From Nothopassalora personata (taxonomy: Eukaryota; Ascomycota; Dothideomycetes; Mycosphaerellales; Mycosphaerellaceae), in the NCBI GenBank assembly GCA_033816765.1, contig CM066289.1, positions 2,170,001-2,234,000 of the forward strand: a DNA stretch of 64,000 bases. Direction: 5' to 3'. The notes beneath the pieces were generated by a model. It was not told the origin of the DNA, did no database searches, and saw only the letters and a list, made by a program, of their open reading frames with translations. Both the position numbers and the translations under genes were made by a program. This document shows, piece by piece, positions 28,589 through 37,830 of this stretch; positions within the stretch are counted from its first letter, which is position 1; each line of letters opens with the position of its first letter.

Positions 28589-28965
28589 TGTTATGTCTCG
28601 TTCTAGGGCTAGTCTTAAAAGAGAGATAAGTTAAGTTACGTAGCGGTATTCTTTAGAGAGGCTAAAGCGAGCTAAGCGAAGATAAATAATTAGGGTAAGA
28701 GTATATTCTAATTAGTGAGATAATAATATAAGTTAAACGCCTCGAAGCTATAAGGGCATCTCGACGTTTCTAAATACATAGGAGAATGCTTCTAGCTCGA
28801 AGCTCTTAGTAGGCGCGCTATATTGCGCTAGCTCGACATGTCGTAGACTCGATAGTTGTCGCGCTCTTATAGCGTCGCGCTACGTCTTATTAGCTTATAC
28901 CGTCTCTATAAGCTATAAGGCATCGATTAGTTAGACGAGAGTCTTCGCTATATTAATCCGTAACA
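28589..28965 (-). repeat. 5' LTR of element Z
   Basis: This 377-bp LTR pairs with 12638-13014. Its ends are TGTTAT and CGTAACA, better kept than in the other copy. The target duplication CTTAA follows at 28966-28970. Confidence 0.85.
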
Positions 28966-29112
28966 CTTAATCTCTCTAATCTCTATAATCTCGAGAGAGT
29001 ATAGAGAGTATAGGGAATATAGAGAGCAAAACGCTCTATCTCCTTTATATTTAGGAACGCTAAGAATCCCTTATAGTTTCGAGGCGTTTAACTTACTGTT
29101 TAATATTACTAT
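28966..29112 (+). repeat. Fragment 2 of the 5' LTR of X2
   Basis: This continues the LTR from 12637 and is interrupted at 29112 by element C. It contains a 10-bp-type repeat (agagagtata), a TATA-like TTTATATTTA (29044-29053) and GGCGTTTAA (29083-29091) 39 nt downstream. Confidence 0.85.
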
Positions 29113-29305
29113 TGTCACCGTACCGGCGCCCATTCACCTCGATCCGCGCGCACGTGCGTGGGCACCACAAGCGCGCCGCTGACTAAGCCGCTGACTAATC
29201 GGCTTGGCGCTCCCTTAAGTATCTCGCGCTCTCCGCGCCTCTCTTAGATAGCTATCTATTCGACTTGTACCTTATCCGACCACGTGCTTGCACCTGCTTG
29301 TGACA
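29113..29305 (+). repeat. 5' LTR of element C
   Basis: This 193-bp LTR is identical to 36459-36651 with TGTCAC/GTGACA ends. It carries two CACGTG sites (29151-29156, 29281-29286) and two TGACTAA sites (29180-29186, 29192-29198) in a short direct repeat; these resemble bHLH and Yap/bZIP sites. Confidence 0.96.
29215..29263 (+). promoter_or_regulatory. LTR core promoter and inferred transcript start (element C)
   Basis: TTAAGTAT (29215-29222) lies 39 nt before ATCTATTCGA (29254-29263), the segment complementary to the primer site. The inferred R-U5 is about 52 nt. Element A has the same box. Confidence 0.55.
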
Positions 29306-29307
29306 CT

Positions 29308-29317
29308 TCGAATAGAT
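29308..29317 (+). other. Self-complementary primer site of element C
   Basis: Two nucleotides after the 5' LTR lies TCGAATAGAT, the exact complement of ATCTATTCGA (29254-29263). This is a Tf1-like self-priming arrangement. Element A uses a different pair of complementary sequences in the same places. Confidence 0.78.
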
Positions 29318-29455
29318 CATCACCAACGTGTAGAGAGACACGAGAAGCTGCATTCGGGAGATTGCAGAGAAACCGCGACAGCACAAGGTGCTGAGATCAG
29401 GTGTTGGACTCGACTGAGTCGCACCTTGAAGTAGGTCATAGCTAACACAGCAGCA

Positions 29456-31528
29456 ATGGCAAGACCCACCGGCACCGGCGCGCCAGGCGCAGGCGCAGAG
29501 AACACTGACCGACGCGTCCATCGCGCGTCCCTTAGTAGATCATCCTTCTTCACCCTCCCACCTGATCCGCCGGATCCCAACAGCGCGAACCCAGCCCAGG
29601 CGACTCAGACCCAAGGACGAGAAGAGGATATTGTGAACAAGCTCCTCGACGAGAACAACCAGTACCGCAAGCAGCATAAGAAAGTGTTCGACCAACTCCA
29701 AGAGATTGAAGAGGAGGAAGCCGAAACAGAACTGAACTTGGCTGATCTGTGCGGGCACGAGTTCATCGAGGATGAGACAGAAGACGAAGGAGCGGGCACG
29801 AGTGCAAGCGCACCTGAGAGGAGGGTTACTATCGACAACTTCCAGGAAGCTTTTGACTCACTGAATGGGCTGAACGCCGATAAGTTCAAGAAGACGGTCA
29901 ACGACCACCCTCAAGCGATCCACAAGATCCTGTGCGACATCGAGTCAGACCATCGCCGCACACACAAACTAAATGCGACACTCGAGATGGCCAACCGCAT
30001 CAACCTCCGTAAGGCGCAAGATGCAAAGGACCAGATGGACCGACTCGAGGATGCGATTGGTGAGGAACAAGCGGAGAACACCACTCTCAAGGAGGAAATC
30101 ACCAAGTTGAAGGAGGAGATCGCAAAGCACGATAACACCATCAACGTCGACCCCGATGAACTTATCCAAGCCAAGGCTGATACGGCCAAGGCCACGGAAG
30201 CTAAGAAGCTGTACCGCACCCAGTGCAAGGCAGCTGAGGCCAAGCTTGTAGCTGCCGAGGAACGCATTGCTGAGCTCGAGAAGCAAAAGAAGGAACGAGG
30301 GCGGTCCAAGGAGAAACAGGACCCACCTCCGCAGAGAACGGAGTCCGAAGAGTCGCTGGAGCGTCGCCAGAATGGCGGCAAGCCAAACAAGCCTCAGAAG
30401 TCCGGCAAGCCCACGAAGAACAACGGAGATCCTGATTCGTCTGACTCTTCGGACGACGAGGATGGTGACAAGGACAAGAACCGCAAGAACAGTCGCAAGA
30501 GCGGTAGTCGCGAGAGGGCTAGTAAGAAGACGGACTCAGATGGCAACCCCATCTCGGCATACACCACATATGATGCCAACATGACTACCGGCATCAAGTC
30601 TTCTACCGAACCGAAGGCCCCTACCAAGTTCAACCCGAAGAGCGACGACATCAAGTTTCAAGAATGGCAGCGTGCTGCTGAAGCTAAGCTGCAAGCATCC
30701 AAGTACCGTACAGTAAAGGACTCCCTTCAAAACGTCCAGAGCTGGCTGAAGAACGGCGCTTGGACATATGTCGACTCAAAGATTCCTAGTCTCACCAAGT
30801 CCACGGATGGCACAACTACCCAGTATGCCTCCGTTGATGAGATGATGGAGGATCTGGCTAAGCGCTACGGCACCCGCAACGCCCACGCCAACGCCATGAC
30901 CAAGCTCAACACTCTTCAGCAAGGCGACAAGGAGAAGTTCAGCGACTTCTACCCATCCTTCCGCGAGAACGCCGACATCGTCAATCTGGACAACGGCGCC
31001 GAGGAGAAGAAGCTCGAGAAGGACTTCTTACTCCGCAAGCTGAATGCGCGCTACGACAACCGCATTATGAACGAGGATACGGCCAAGATGACTCTCGAAC
31101 AAGTTGTCTCAGCACTGTACGATTACGAGGACAAGTTTGAAGCCTACGACCTTAAGCACGGCAAGACCAGCAACAAGACCCAAGGTGACAAGAAGAACAC
31201 CAAGGGTGGCGATGACAAGAAGGATAGCACTTCGAGCGGTGGAGGCAACACGAACACCACTACCAACCCGAATGCTAAGACCAAGTGGGCTGACCGTCCT
31301 CAGCAGTATCAGCACATCCAGCCTCTGGATGCGACTCGAGCCCAAGAATGCATCGACCAGAATCGGTGTCTGAAGTGCGAAGAAGAGGGACACCGCCGCG
31401 TTGACACAGACCAGTGTCCACTGCGCGATGTTGCCCGCCGTCCTTTCGCACCAGGTTACAACCCAAGCAACAACCGTCGCAATGGTGGTGGCAATGCCAA
31501 CAACAACGGCGGCGCGGGAAACGCCTAG
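29456..31528 (+). CDS. Gag polyprotein of element C
   Basis: This 690-residue Gag starts MARPTGTG. It has an acidic N-terminal part, a long coiled coil (about 155-285), a basic/Ser-Asp-rich linker (about 280-370), a Ty3-type capsid domain (about 380-570) and a knuckle near 640 with C-x2-C-x4-H-x7-C spacing (CLKCEEEGH). Its length equals that of Gag in element A. The C-terminus is Asn/Gly-rich and its last codons contain the slippery site. It should form particles that package the RNA. Confidence 0.93.
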   Translation: MARPTGTGAPGAGAENTDRRVHRASLSRSSFFTLPPDPPDPNSANPAQATQTQGREEDIVNKLLDENNQYRKQHKKVFDQLQEIEEEEAETELNLADLCGHEFIEDETEDEGAGTSASAPERRVTIDNFQEAFDSLNGLNADKFKKTVNDHPQAIHKILCDIESDHRRTHKLNATLEMANRINLRKAQDAKDQMDRLEDAIGEEQAENTTLKEEITKLKEEIAKHDNTINVDPDELIQAKADTAKATEAKKLYRTQCKAAEAKLVAAEERIAELEKQKKERGRSKEKQDPPPQRTESEESLERRQNGGKPNKPQKSGKPTKNNGDPDSSDSSDDEDGDKDKNRKNSRKSGSRERASKKTDSDGNPISAYTTYDANMTTGIKSSTEPKAPTKFNPKSDDIKFQEWQRAAEAKLQASKYRTVKDSLQNVQSWLKNGAWTYVDSKIPSLTKSTDGTTTQYASVDEMMEDLAKRYGTRNAHANAMTKLNTLQQGDKEKFSDFYPSFRENADIVNLDNGAEEKKLEKDFLLRKLNARYDNRIMNEDTAKMTLEQVVSALYDYEDKFEAYDLKHGKTSNKTQGDKKNTKGGDDKKDSTSSGGGNTNTTTNPNAKTKWADRPQQYQHIQPLDATRAQECIDQNRCLKCEEEGHRRVDTDQCPLRDVARRPFAPGYNPSNNRRNGGGNANNNGGAGNA

Positions 31529-31557
31529 TCCACTCTGTGAGCGCAACACACAGTGGA
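31516..31557 (+). promoter_or_regulatory. gag-pol -1 frameshift signal of element C
   Basis: GGGAAAC (31516-31522) lies in the correct phase (G-GGA-AAC). A 6-nt spacer with the gag stop follows, then an 11-position stem (31529-31539 with 31547-31557) with one C-C mismatch at position 7 and the loop AGCGCAA (31540-31546). This is a textbook -1 frameshift arrangement. Confidence 0.85.
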
Positions 31558-34500
31558 CCGCACGAGTCACGAGTACAAGAGCATGAACATGAGCAAGGAC
31601 CTCCTGAGAGAGGCAAGGTTTTGAGCATATCGGCACACTCCCTGCTGGCTGCAAACCACTCTGTAGATGAACACAATCCAGTGATAGCTTCTCATTTGGT
31701 TATGCCATGCACAGTGAATGGAAAGATCCCTGCTCAAACCTTTCATGATGATGGTGCTAACTCTACGTACTTCGACATCGACTTTGCGCGCAGAAATAAC
31801 CTTGATATGATACAACTGCCCAACCCCATGGGGCTGATGTTAGCAGACGGCCAACCTGCTAGTGACCTAATCACTCACAGAACAACGGCACAGATCCAGA
31901 TCGGCGACCACGTGGAGACAAGGTCTGGTTACTGCGCATCACTGGAATATGATGTAGTCCTCGGCCGACCCTGGCACGACGAGCATCAGCCTGTGTTCCA
32001 CTATGCGTCAGGAACCATGACTCTGTTCTCAGCCTATTGCCGCGCCAACTGCTTGAGGAGCACTGAACCCGTATGCGTGCAGTCTATCAACGACAAAGGA
32101 ACCACGCCGGTGTGCATCCTGCAGACCGAAATGCCAGTGCTCGAACCCTCCAGATCCAACTTCGCTAACTACGTACGACCTTACGTAGAGGATGAAGATG
32201 AACCCGTCCCAGCTGTGGTTCAGGAGACACACAACACGAAGGCAGCCATGCGGCATGCAGTAGACCTTGAAGAAGAACTGGAAGCATCACACCACGCCCG
32301 TAAGCCATTACCTGCTGATGGTCCTGACACTCTGAAGCGTCCGGCTCGACACACCAAGAAGGCGCCGAAGCCTATGCCAGAAGAACCCGAGATCGATATC
32401 AAACCCATCACGGCAGAGGCGCTTAGGCGAATGAGTCGCAGGCAAGGCTGTGAAATTCATATGATGTGGATGTTTGATCCGAAAGAAGACCTTGACAAAC
32501 AAGTCGCTCGCGATCCCCTCTCAGCTTGTGCGCTGAAGGCATTCGGCATGCGAGCTAAGCCCGTAAGAGGAGGCACGGCTGCGATGTTGGTGGACTCCAA
32601 CACTCAGGAGAACATGGACAGATTGGAGAAGTCCCCGGGTGATTACACCCAGCGACAACTCAATGCATCTGCCGTGTCAGCCGACGACTATCAGCGATTC
32701 ATGAACGGCAAAGACAAAGACCAAGATCCTACCCCTTTGCTGCCGGTTGAATTCCGAGAAATGGCCAGACTGTTCAGCCGCAAGGAGGCAGACAAGGTGC
32801 CACCAAGGAGACCAGGTGTGGACCACGAGATCAAACTGAAGAACGGTCAAACCCCTCCGTTTCGAAGACCATACTCCTTCTCCGCTCGGGAAAACGAGGT
32901 CATTAAAAAATGGGTCGATGACCAGCTCGAAAAAGGCTTCATCCAGCGCAGTGTGTCACCAGCAGCAGCACCTGTTCTGATAGTAAAGAAACCAGGCGGA
33001 GGACTCCGCGTTTGTGTCGACTATCGTGCACTGAACGCGCTGACCACAAAGAGCAGGTACCCAATCCCTCTCTTTCAGGAAACGCTAGACCGCATTGCAG
33101 GCGCGCAATGGTTCACTAAGCTGGATGTCATTGCAGCATTCAACCGTATCCGCATTGCAGCAGGGGATGAATGGAAAACGGCATTCACTACTAGGTATGG
33201 GCAGTTCGAATGCGTGGTTATGCCCTTTGGATTATGCAATGCGCCAGGAACATTCCAATCCTTCATTAACGACACTCTGAGGGAGTTCTTGGATGACTTC
33301 GTATCATGCTACCTGGATGATGCACTTGTATTCAGCAAAACCAGGGAAGAGCACGTCCAACATGTGCTAAAGGTTCTGAGAAAGCTCGACGCTGCTGGAC
33401 TGCAGCTCGACATCGACAAGTGCGAGTTCTTCAGACATGAGACCACATATCTTGGCGTGATTATTACGAACGAAGGCATCAAAATGGATCCAGCCAAGAT
33501 CGAATGCGTGAAGAACTGGCCTACTCCCGCCAACGTTACCGATATTTTGTCGTTCACGGGGTTTGCCAACTTCTATCGGCGGTTCATCAAAGACTTTAGC
33601 AAGATCTGTTTGCCCATGACCAAACTCACGCGCAAGAACGTACCATGGGAATGGTCAGAGTCGTGCCAACGAGCATTCGACGCGCTGAAACAGGCATTCA
33701 TCGACGCCCCTACACTGAAGCACTTCTATCCAGGAAGAGAAACGATTCTCGAAACAGATGCCTCGGATTACGTGACCGCAGCAGTCCTTTCTCAACGAGA
33801 TGAGAATGGCGTACTTCATCCGATCGCATACATGTCCAAGAAGATGGATCCGCAACAGTGCAATTACGACATCTATGACAAGGAGCTTTTGGCGATCGTA
33901 CAAGCTTTCGAAGAATGGCGCCCGGAGCTAACCGTCAACGAGTACGGCACTGACGACTACGAGAATCTGCCAGACCCCGACTCTGCAGAGGACAAGCCTA
34001 CTCTCGTGTATTCTGATCACAAGAACCTTGAATGGTTCATGAGTACGAAACAGCTTAACCGAAGGCAAGCTAGGTGGGCCGAGTTCCTGTCCCAATTCTT
34101 CTTCAAGATAGTGTACCGACCAGGCGTACAAGGCACGAAGCCGGACAGTCTCACACGGCGCTCACAGGACCTTCCTGTGCCTGGCGATCTTACTGATCCG
34201 CGCAATCAGCAACAACATCAGATATTGCTTGGGCCAGACCGGGTTCTGAATCTGTCCTCCACGAGAGTCCTTAGCGCCTCCGCCAACGACGTCGTGACTC
34301 CGCTCACCACCGCCATCCGAGAATTGTATGCGCAGCCAGAAGCAGAGGAGGCCGTCCAACAACTGGAACGCGATGAGCCATGCACGCTGCTACGAAAACA
34401 TCGTATCGACGACCGTCATGCAGTGCCAGTTGGGGGAATGATATACATCAAGAACATCTATGGCGGATACAGCCTGTTCGTTCCACCAGAGTCAGAAGAT

Positions 34501-36528
34501 GCCCTTGATGAAGGAGAAGTGCCGGTGCGCACTCGCATCGTGCAAGCTTTCCATGACCATGCCGCAGCGGGCCACATGGGAGATGAAAAGACTTACGAAC
34601 TCGTTGCTCGCAATTATACTTGGCCAGGCATGGCTCGTTTTGTCAAGAAATACGTCCGAGCTTGTCGCACTTGCCACACGAACAAGAGCACCAACATCCA
34701 GTACCCTGGACTGTTGAAGCCGTTGCCTGTACCATTCGGCGCATGGGAAGACATTGCTGTCGACTTCGTCGTCAAACTGCCGGAGGGGAAGAGTGCGGTG
34801 GATGGACGAACATACGAGAACATCATGACGGTCACATGCCGCCTTACCAAGGAAAGACACATCATTCCTGTCCTCTCGATGACCGCCGAACATTGTGCCT
34901 TGGTGTTCTTGAAGTACGTGTTCAGCAGACATGGGCTTCCCAAGTCCATCGTCTCAGATCGCGGCACGCAATGGGTATCGGCCTTTTGGCGAAGGATCTG
35001 TGCCCTCCTAGGCATCAACCAGAAGCTCTCATCTTCATATCACCCGGAGACGGACGGCCAGTCGGAGAACACGAACAAGGTGATGGAACAGTACCTCCGC
35101 ATGTTCGTCAATTACGCTCAGGATGACTGGCCGGATTGGGCCCCGTTGGCCGAGTTTACTGCTAACAACGCCGTATCAGCTACAACAGGGGTATCACCGT
35201 TCTACGCCAACACAGGACGTAACCCACGCTTTTCCGAGCTCCACCTCGAGCTCCCAATGCCACTTATGCCACACAGGCAACGACTCGACGCGGAGTCAGC
35301 AGACAGGTTCGCAAGAAAGATGCATGACATGCAGGAGTTCCTACGACAGCAAATGGCCCTCGCCCAAGCCGTCCAAGCCGAATACGCAAACCAAAACCGT
35401 ACACCAGCACCACGATACGTCGAAGGTAACGAGGTATGGGTGAGCACCGAGAACTGGGAGATGGAGAGACCGTCTAGGAAGTTGGACGTGAAGTGGTCAG
35501 GTCCGCACGTGATCACGGAGGTGCTGCCGGGGAACACCTATAAAGTGGAACTGCCGCCCACTATGAATATTGACAACCGCTTCCACTCACACCTTCTAGC
35601 ACCGGTTCATCCTCCAGTCGAAGGGCAAGTACAACCTGCGCCTCCACCGATACGAATCGTGGACGACGAACAACACGAAACCAACCCAGCCGAGCCCGAC
35701 TTTTGGGAAGTGGAGGAGGTGTTGGATTGCAAGAAGAGATGGCCGAGAGGAAGAACACCTAGAGGTGGTGTGAAGGAGCCATATTATGAGTACTTGGTGA
35801 AGTACGTTGGATACCTAGAACCATCCTATGAAGCTGCGGGCCAGGTCATTGAGACAGCCGCCGCCTCTGTCGCCGACTTTCACCATAACCATCCTCGAGC
35901 AACCAGACCACCTGGTTTTCAACCTCCTGCAGACTGGGTTGCCAATGAGGATGCCACGGGCATGCGACTGGCGCGTGACTCAGCACTCAATGCAGCAGCG
36001 ATGGCTCTGATGCCGGTGGGACCTGGACTCAGGACTTGTGAGAAAGAGAGCGATACGCGTCGCGATGACGATCTTTCTCGACAAACAGACCAAGTAACAG
36101 GAGTGGATCTGCTGATTGGCGCGAGTCATGACGACAGTGAAGCTGATGCGCATCAGATCGCAGTGTGTAGCCGCCTGGATGGCGCGAGTCACTACGGCAC
36201 AGGGTACCTGTGTGAAGAGCTGGGTACACACACCGAGAAAGACACCGTCCGGACAGTAGCTGAGGCTGCTGCGCCGTGTCGCCGCGAAAGTCTGCCTGCG
36301 TTACGTAGCGTCATAGATGGTTACGCGGAGGACGAGGAAGTCGACACTGTGACGGATGATGAGTTGATAGACGACGAGAAGTTCGCGAAGGCAATGATGG
36401 ATACGATGGATAGGAGAGGACAGAGTGCTCCGGAGCGCACTCTCAGAGGGGGGGGTAGTGTCACCGTACCGGCGCCCATTCACCTCGATCCGCGCGCACG
36501 TGCGTGGGCACCACAAGCGCGCCGCTGA
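31522..36528 (+). CDS. Pol polyprotein of element C
   Basis: This is Pol in the -1 frame of gag, read from the slip site. The ATG at 31414 lies inside gag and is unlikely to be used. Counting from 31522: a Glu/His-containing start, protease with HDDGANS at about 76, RT with YLDDALVF at about 596, RNase H (ETDASD), integrase with HHCC and a D-D-35-E triad near 1079, 1145 and 1182, a GPF-like SGPHVI block, and a chromodomain-like segment near 1393-1440 (WEVEEVLD, then KYVGYLEP). The last part is divergent. The stop at 36526-36528 lies in the 3' LTR. No inactivating change is seen. Confidence 0.94.
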   Translation, partial: RLVHSVSATHSGPHESRVQEHEHEQGPPERGKVLSISAHSLLAANHSVDEHNPVIASHLVMPCTVNGKIPAQTFHDDGANSTYFDIDFARRNNLDMIQLPNPMGLMLADGQPASDLITHRTTAQIQIGDHVETRSGYCASLEYDVVLGRPWHDEHQPVFHYASGTMTLFSAYCRANCLRSTEPVCVQSINDKGTTPVCILQTEMPVLEPSRSNFANYVRPYVEDEDEPVPAVVQETHNTKAAMRHAVDLEEELEASHHARKPLPADGPDTLKRPARHTKKAPKPMPEEPEIDIKPITAEALRRMSRRQGCEIHMMWMFDPKEDLDKQVARDPLSACALKAFGMRAKPVRGGTAAMLVDSNTQENMDRLEKSPGDYTQRQLNASAVSADDYQRFMNGKDKDQDPTPLLPVEFREMARLFSRKEADKVPPRRPGVDHEIKLKNGQTPPFRRPYSFSARENEVIKKWVDDQLEKGFIQRSVSPAAAPVLIVKKPGGGLRVCVDYRALNALTTKSRYPIPLFQETLDRIAGAQWFTKLDVIAAFNRIRIAAGDEWKTAFTTRYGQFECVVMPFGLCNAPGTFQSFINDTLREFLDDFVSCYLDDALVFSKTREEHVQHVLKVLRKLDAAGLQLDIDKCEFFRHETTYLGVIITNEGIKMDPAKIECVKNWPTPANVTDILSFTGFANFYRRFIKDFSKICLPMTKLTRKNVPWEWSESCQRAFDALKQAFIDAPTLKHFYPGRETILETDASDYVTAAVLSQRDENGVLHPIAYMSKKMDPQQCNYDIYDKELLAIVQAFEEWRPELTVNEYGTDDYENLPDPDSAEDKPTLVYSDHKNLEWFMSTKQLNRRQARWAEFLSQFFFKIVYRPGVQGTKPDSLTRRSQDLPVPGDLTDPRNQQQHQILLGPDRVLNLSSTRVLSASANDVVTPLTTAIRELYAQPEAEEAVQQLERDEPCTLLRKHRIDDRHAVPVGGMIYIKNIYGGYSLFVPPESEDALDEGEVPVRTRIVQAFHDHAAAGHMGDEKTYELVARNYTWPGMARFVKKYVRACRTCHTNKSTNIQYPGLLKPLPVPFGAWEDIAVDFVVKLPEGKSAVDGRTYENIMTVTCRLTKERHIIPVLSMTAEHCALVFLKYVFSRHGLPKSIVSDRGTQWVSAFWRRICALLGINQKLSSSYHPETDGQSENTNKVMEQYLRMFVNYAQDDWPDWAPLAEFTANNAVSATTGVSPFYANTGRNPRFSELHLELPMPLMPHRQRLDAESADRFARKMHDMQEFLRQQMALAQAVQAEYANQNRTPAPRYVEGNEVWVSTENWEMERPSRKLDVKWSGPHVITEVLPGNTYKVELPPTMNIDNRFHSHLLAPVHPPVEGQVQPAPPPIRIVDDEQHETNPAEPDFWEVEEVLDCKKRWPRGRTPRGGVKEPYYEYLVKYVGYLEPSYEAAGQVIETAAASVADFHHNHPRATRPPGFQPPADWVANEDATGMRLARDSALNAAAMALMPVGPGLRTCEKESDTRRDDDLSRQTDQVTGVDLLIGASHDDSEADAHQIAVCSRLDGASHYGTGYLCEELGTHTEKDTVRTVAEAAAPCRRESLPALRSVIDGYAEDEEVDTVTDDELIDDEKFAKAMMDTMDRRGQSAPERTLRGGGSVTVPAPIHLDPRARAWAPQARR
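36445..36458 (+). other. Polypurine tract of element C
   Basis: A purine run dominated by G (AGAGGGGGGGGTAG) lies directly before the 3' LTR. It primes plus-strand synthesis and is also translated within pol. Confidence 0.78.
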
Positions 36529-36651
36529 CTAAGCCGCTGACTAATCGGCTTGGCGCTCCCTTAAGTATCTCGCGCTCTCCGCGCCTCTCTTAGATAGCTA
36601 TCTATTCGACTTGTACCTTATCCGACCACGTGCTTGCACCTGCTTGTGACA
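36459..36651 (+). repeat. 3' LTR of element C
   Basis: This is identical to 29113-29305. It encodes the last 23 codons of pol and is followed by the target duplication ACTAT. Confidence 0.96.
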
Positions 36652-36823
36652 ACTATTTAGAATATACTATAACCTAACCTCTACCTTGCTACTACTTAGT
36701 CTCTACGAGACAAGATAGCTACTACTTTATTACTCTCCCTTAACTTCCTATCGGCCCGAGAATAAACCCGATTAAGCTTATCTTCTTAACTTGTAATATT
36801 ATTAGGTTATACTAAACCTAATA
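36652..36823 (+). repeat. Fragment 3 of the 5' LTR of X2
   Basis: This completes X2's 5' LTR after element C and matches 48975-49148. It ends CCTAATA, which is CCTAACA after one RIP change. Confidence 0.85.
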
Positions 36824-36826
36824 GCT

Positions 36827-36835
36827 TTAAACGCC
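36827..36835 (+). other. Self-complementary primer site of X2
   Basis: TTAAACGCC lies 3 nt after the 5' LTR and is complementary to GGCGTTTAA in the same LTR (29083-29091). The degraded family therefore shows the same self-priming layout as elements A, B and C. Confidence 0.65.
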
Positions 36836-36879
36836 CTGTACGATAGGAGATTAATAGAGTAATAGGGGAACACCCGCCC

Positions 36880-37830
36880 CTAGTAAAGTAAGTAGAGCCT
36901 AACGACCTTAGACCGTAAACGATGCTATTAATGCCTTAGCTACTTATATAGGTAACGACACCCTTAAGGTTAGTAAGCCGGAGCTCTACTATAGCGACCG
37001 AGACAAGTTTAGAACTTAGGTTAATTAGATAGATATGTACTTCTTATTTAACTCTATAACTAAGAACCTTAAGCCTATCTTTACTACTACCTTCTTAAGA
37101 GGACGAGTATAGTATTAGGTTAAACTATTCCTTAGGAAATATCTAGATAGTAACGGAGAAGACAATGCTAACGGAGTCTTTCAATCTTATAACTATCTTA
37201 AGTATACTATAAAGAGCGTCTTTAGAATCTCGAATAAGATCTCTACTACGGTACGCGTTATTTAGTACTTAACTTAGAAGACCTCTACCGCCGACTACGC
37301 TACTAAATTCTAGGAATACGCATAACTTACCGATTAGGACGATAAGGCGCTTTAGGTTATATATCGAAGAGGCCTAAAGAAGTACGTTAAGAACGAGTTA
37401 ATAAGGGACGGGCGGAAGATTAATAGCTTAGGAGACCTAGTCTAAGTTACGATTAATCTTAACGATAAGCTCTATAAGAGAGCTTTAGAACGACGATACG
37501 ACTCTAAGGTGTCCGGAAAGGCCGGATATACGCTAGGCTACGATAACCGTAACCGAAGCTTAAACGACAATTACGATAAGCCTAGGAGTAAACTATATTA
37601 TAGACTATAGCCGATAGAGCTCGACGCTACCGAAAAAGGTCGCAAGATTAGGAATAGTAAGGGGAATAGAAGACCCCCGAGTTTAGGAAAGGAAACACGA
37701 ACCTACTATAGATATAGTAAACCTAGCTACCTAGTAAGGGACTACCGCGGTAAGAATATAGTGCGCCGCGAGCAGTTTAACATAGTATAACGCCGAACTA
37801 GTAAACCTAAGAGTAGCGTTAAGTCTCTAG
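36880..37830 (+). pseudogene. Degraded gag (X2)
   Basis: This is a capsid-like reading followed by a knuckle near 37690-37745, where Tyr has replaced the Cys and His residues (Y-x2-Y-x4-Y-x4-Y). Many TAG/TAA stops are present. It is co-linear with X1 gag (1-660). Confidence 0.65.

Larger units (their letters stand above)
12638..28965 (-). mobile_element. RIP-degraded, nested Ty3-type element Z
   Basis: It is bounded by two 377-bp LTRs in the same orientation and by the duplication CTTAA (12633-12637 and 28966-28970). Inside, on the minus strand, are gag and pol of the X family. Element B interrupts gag, and part of a second element, X3, with its own LTR, splits pol. Two pol 3' ends therefore follow each other. 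It was inserted into the 5' LTR of X2 and is heavily RIP-mutated apart from element B. Confidence 0.8.
29113..36651 (+). mobile_element. Intact Ty3-type element C
   Basis: This 7539-bp plus-strand element has identical 193-bp LTRs (29113-29305, 36459-36651), the target duplication ACTAT (29108-29112, 36652-36656), a self-complementary primer site, gag, pol in the -1 frame and a polypurine tract. It sits inside the degraded 5' LTR of X2 and shows no RIP. Its overall plan, LTR ends and frameshift hairpin resemble element A, but the LTR sequences differ. Confidence 0.97.

Noticed and set aside
31414..31521. ATG at 31414 as start of pol in element C
   Set aside because: It lies inside gag in another frame and its first 36 residues are only a shadow of Gag. 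The frameshift site at 31516-31522 explains pol expression better.
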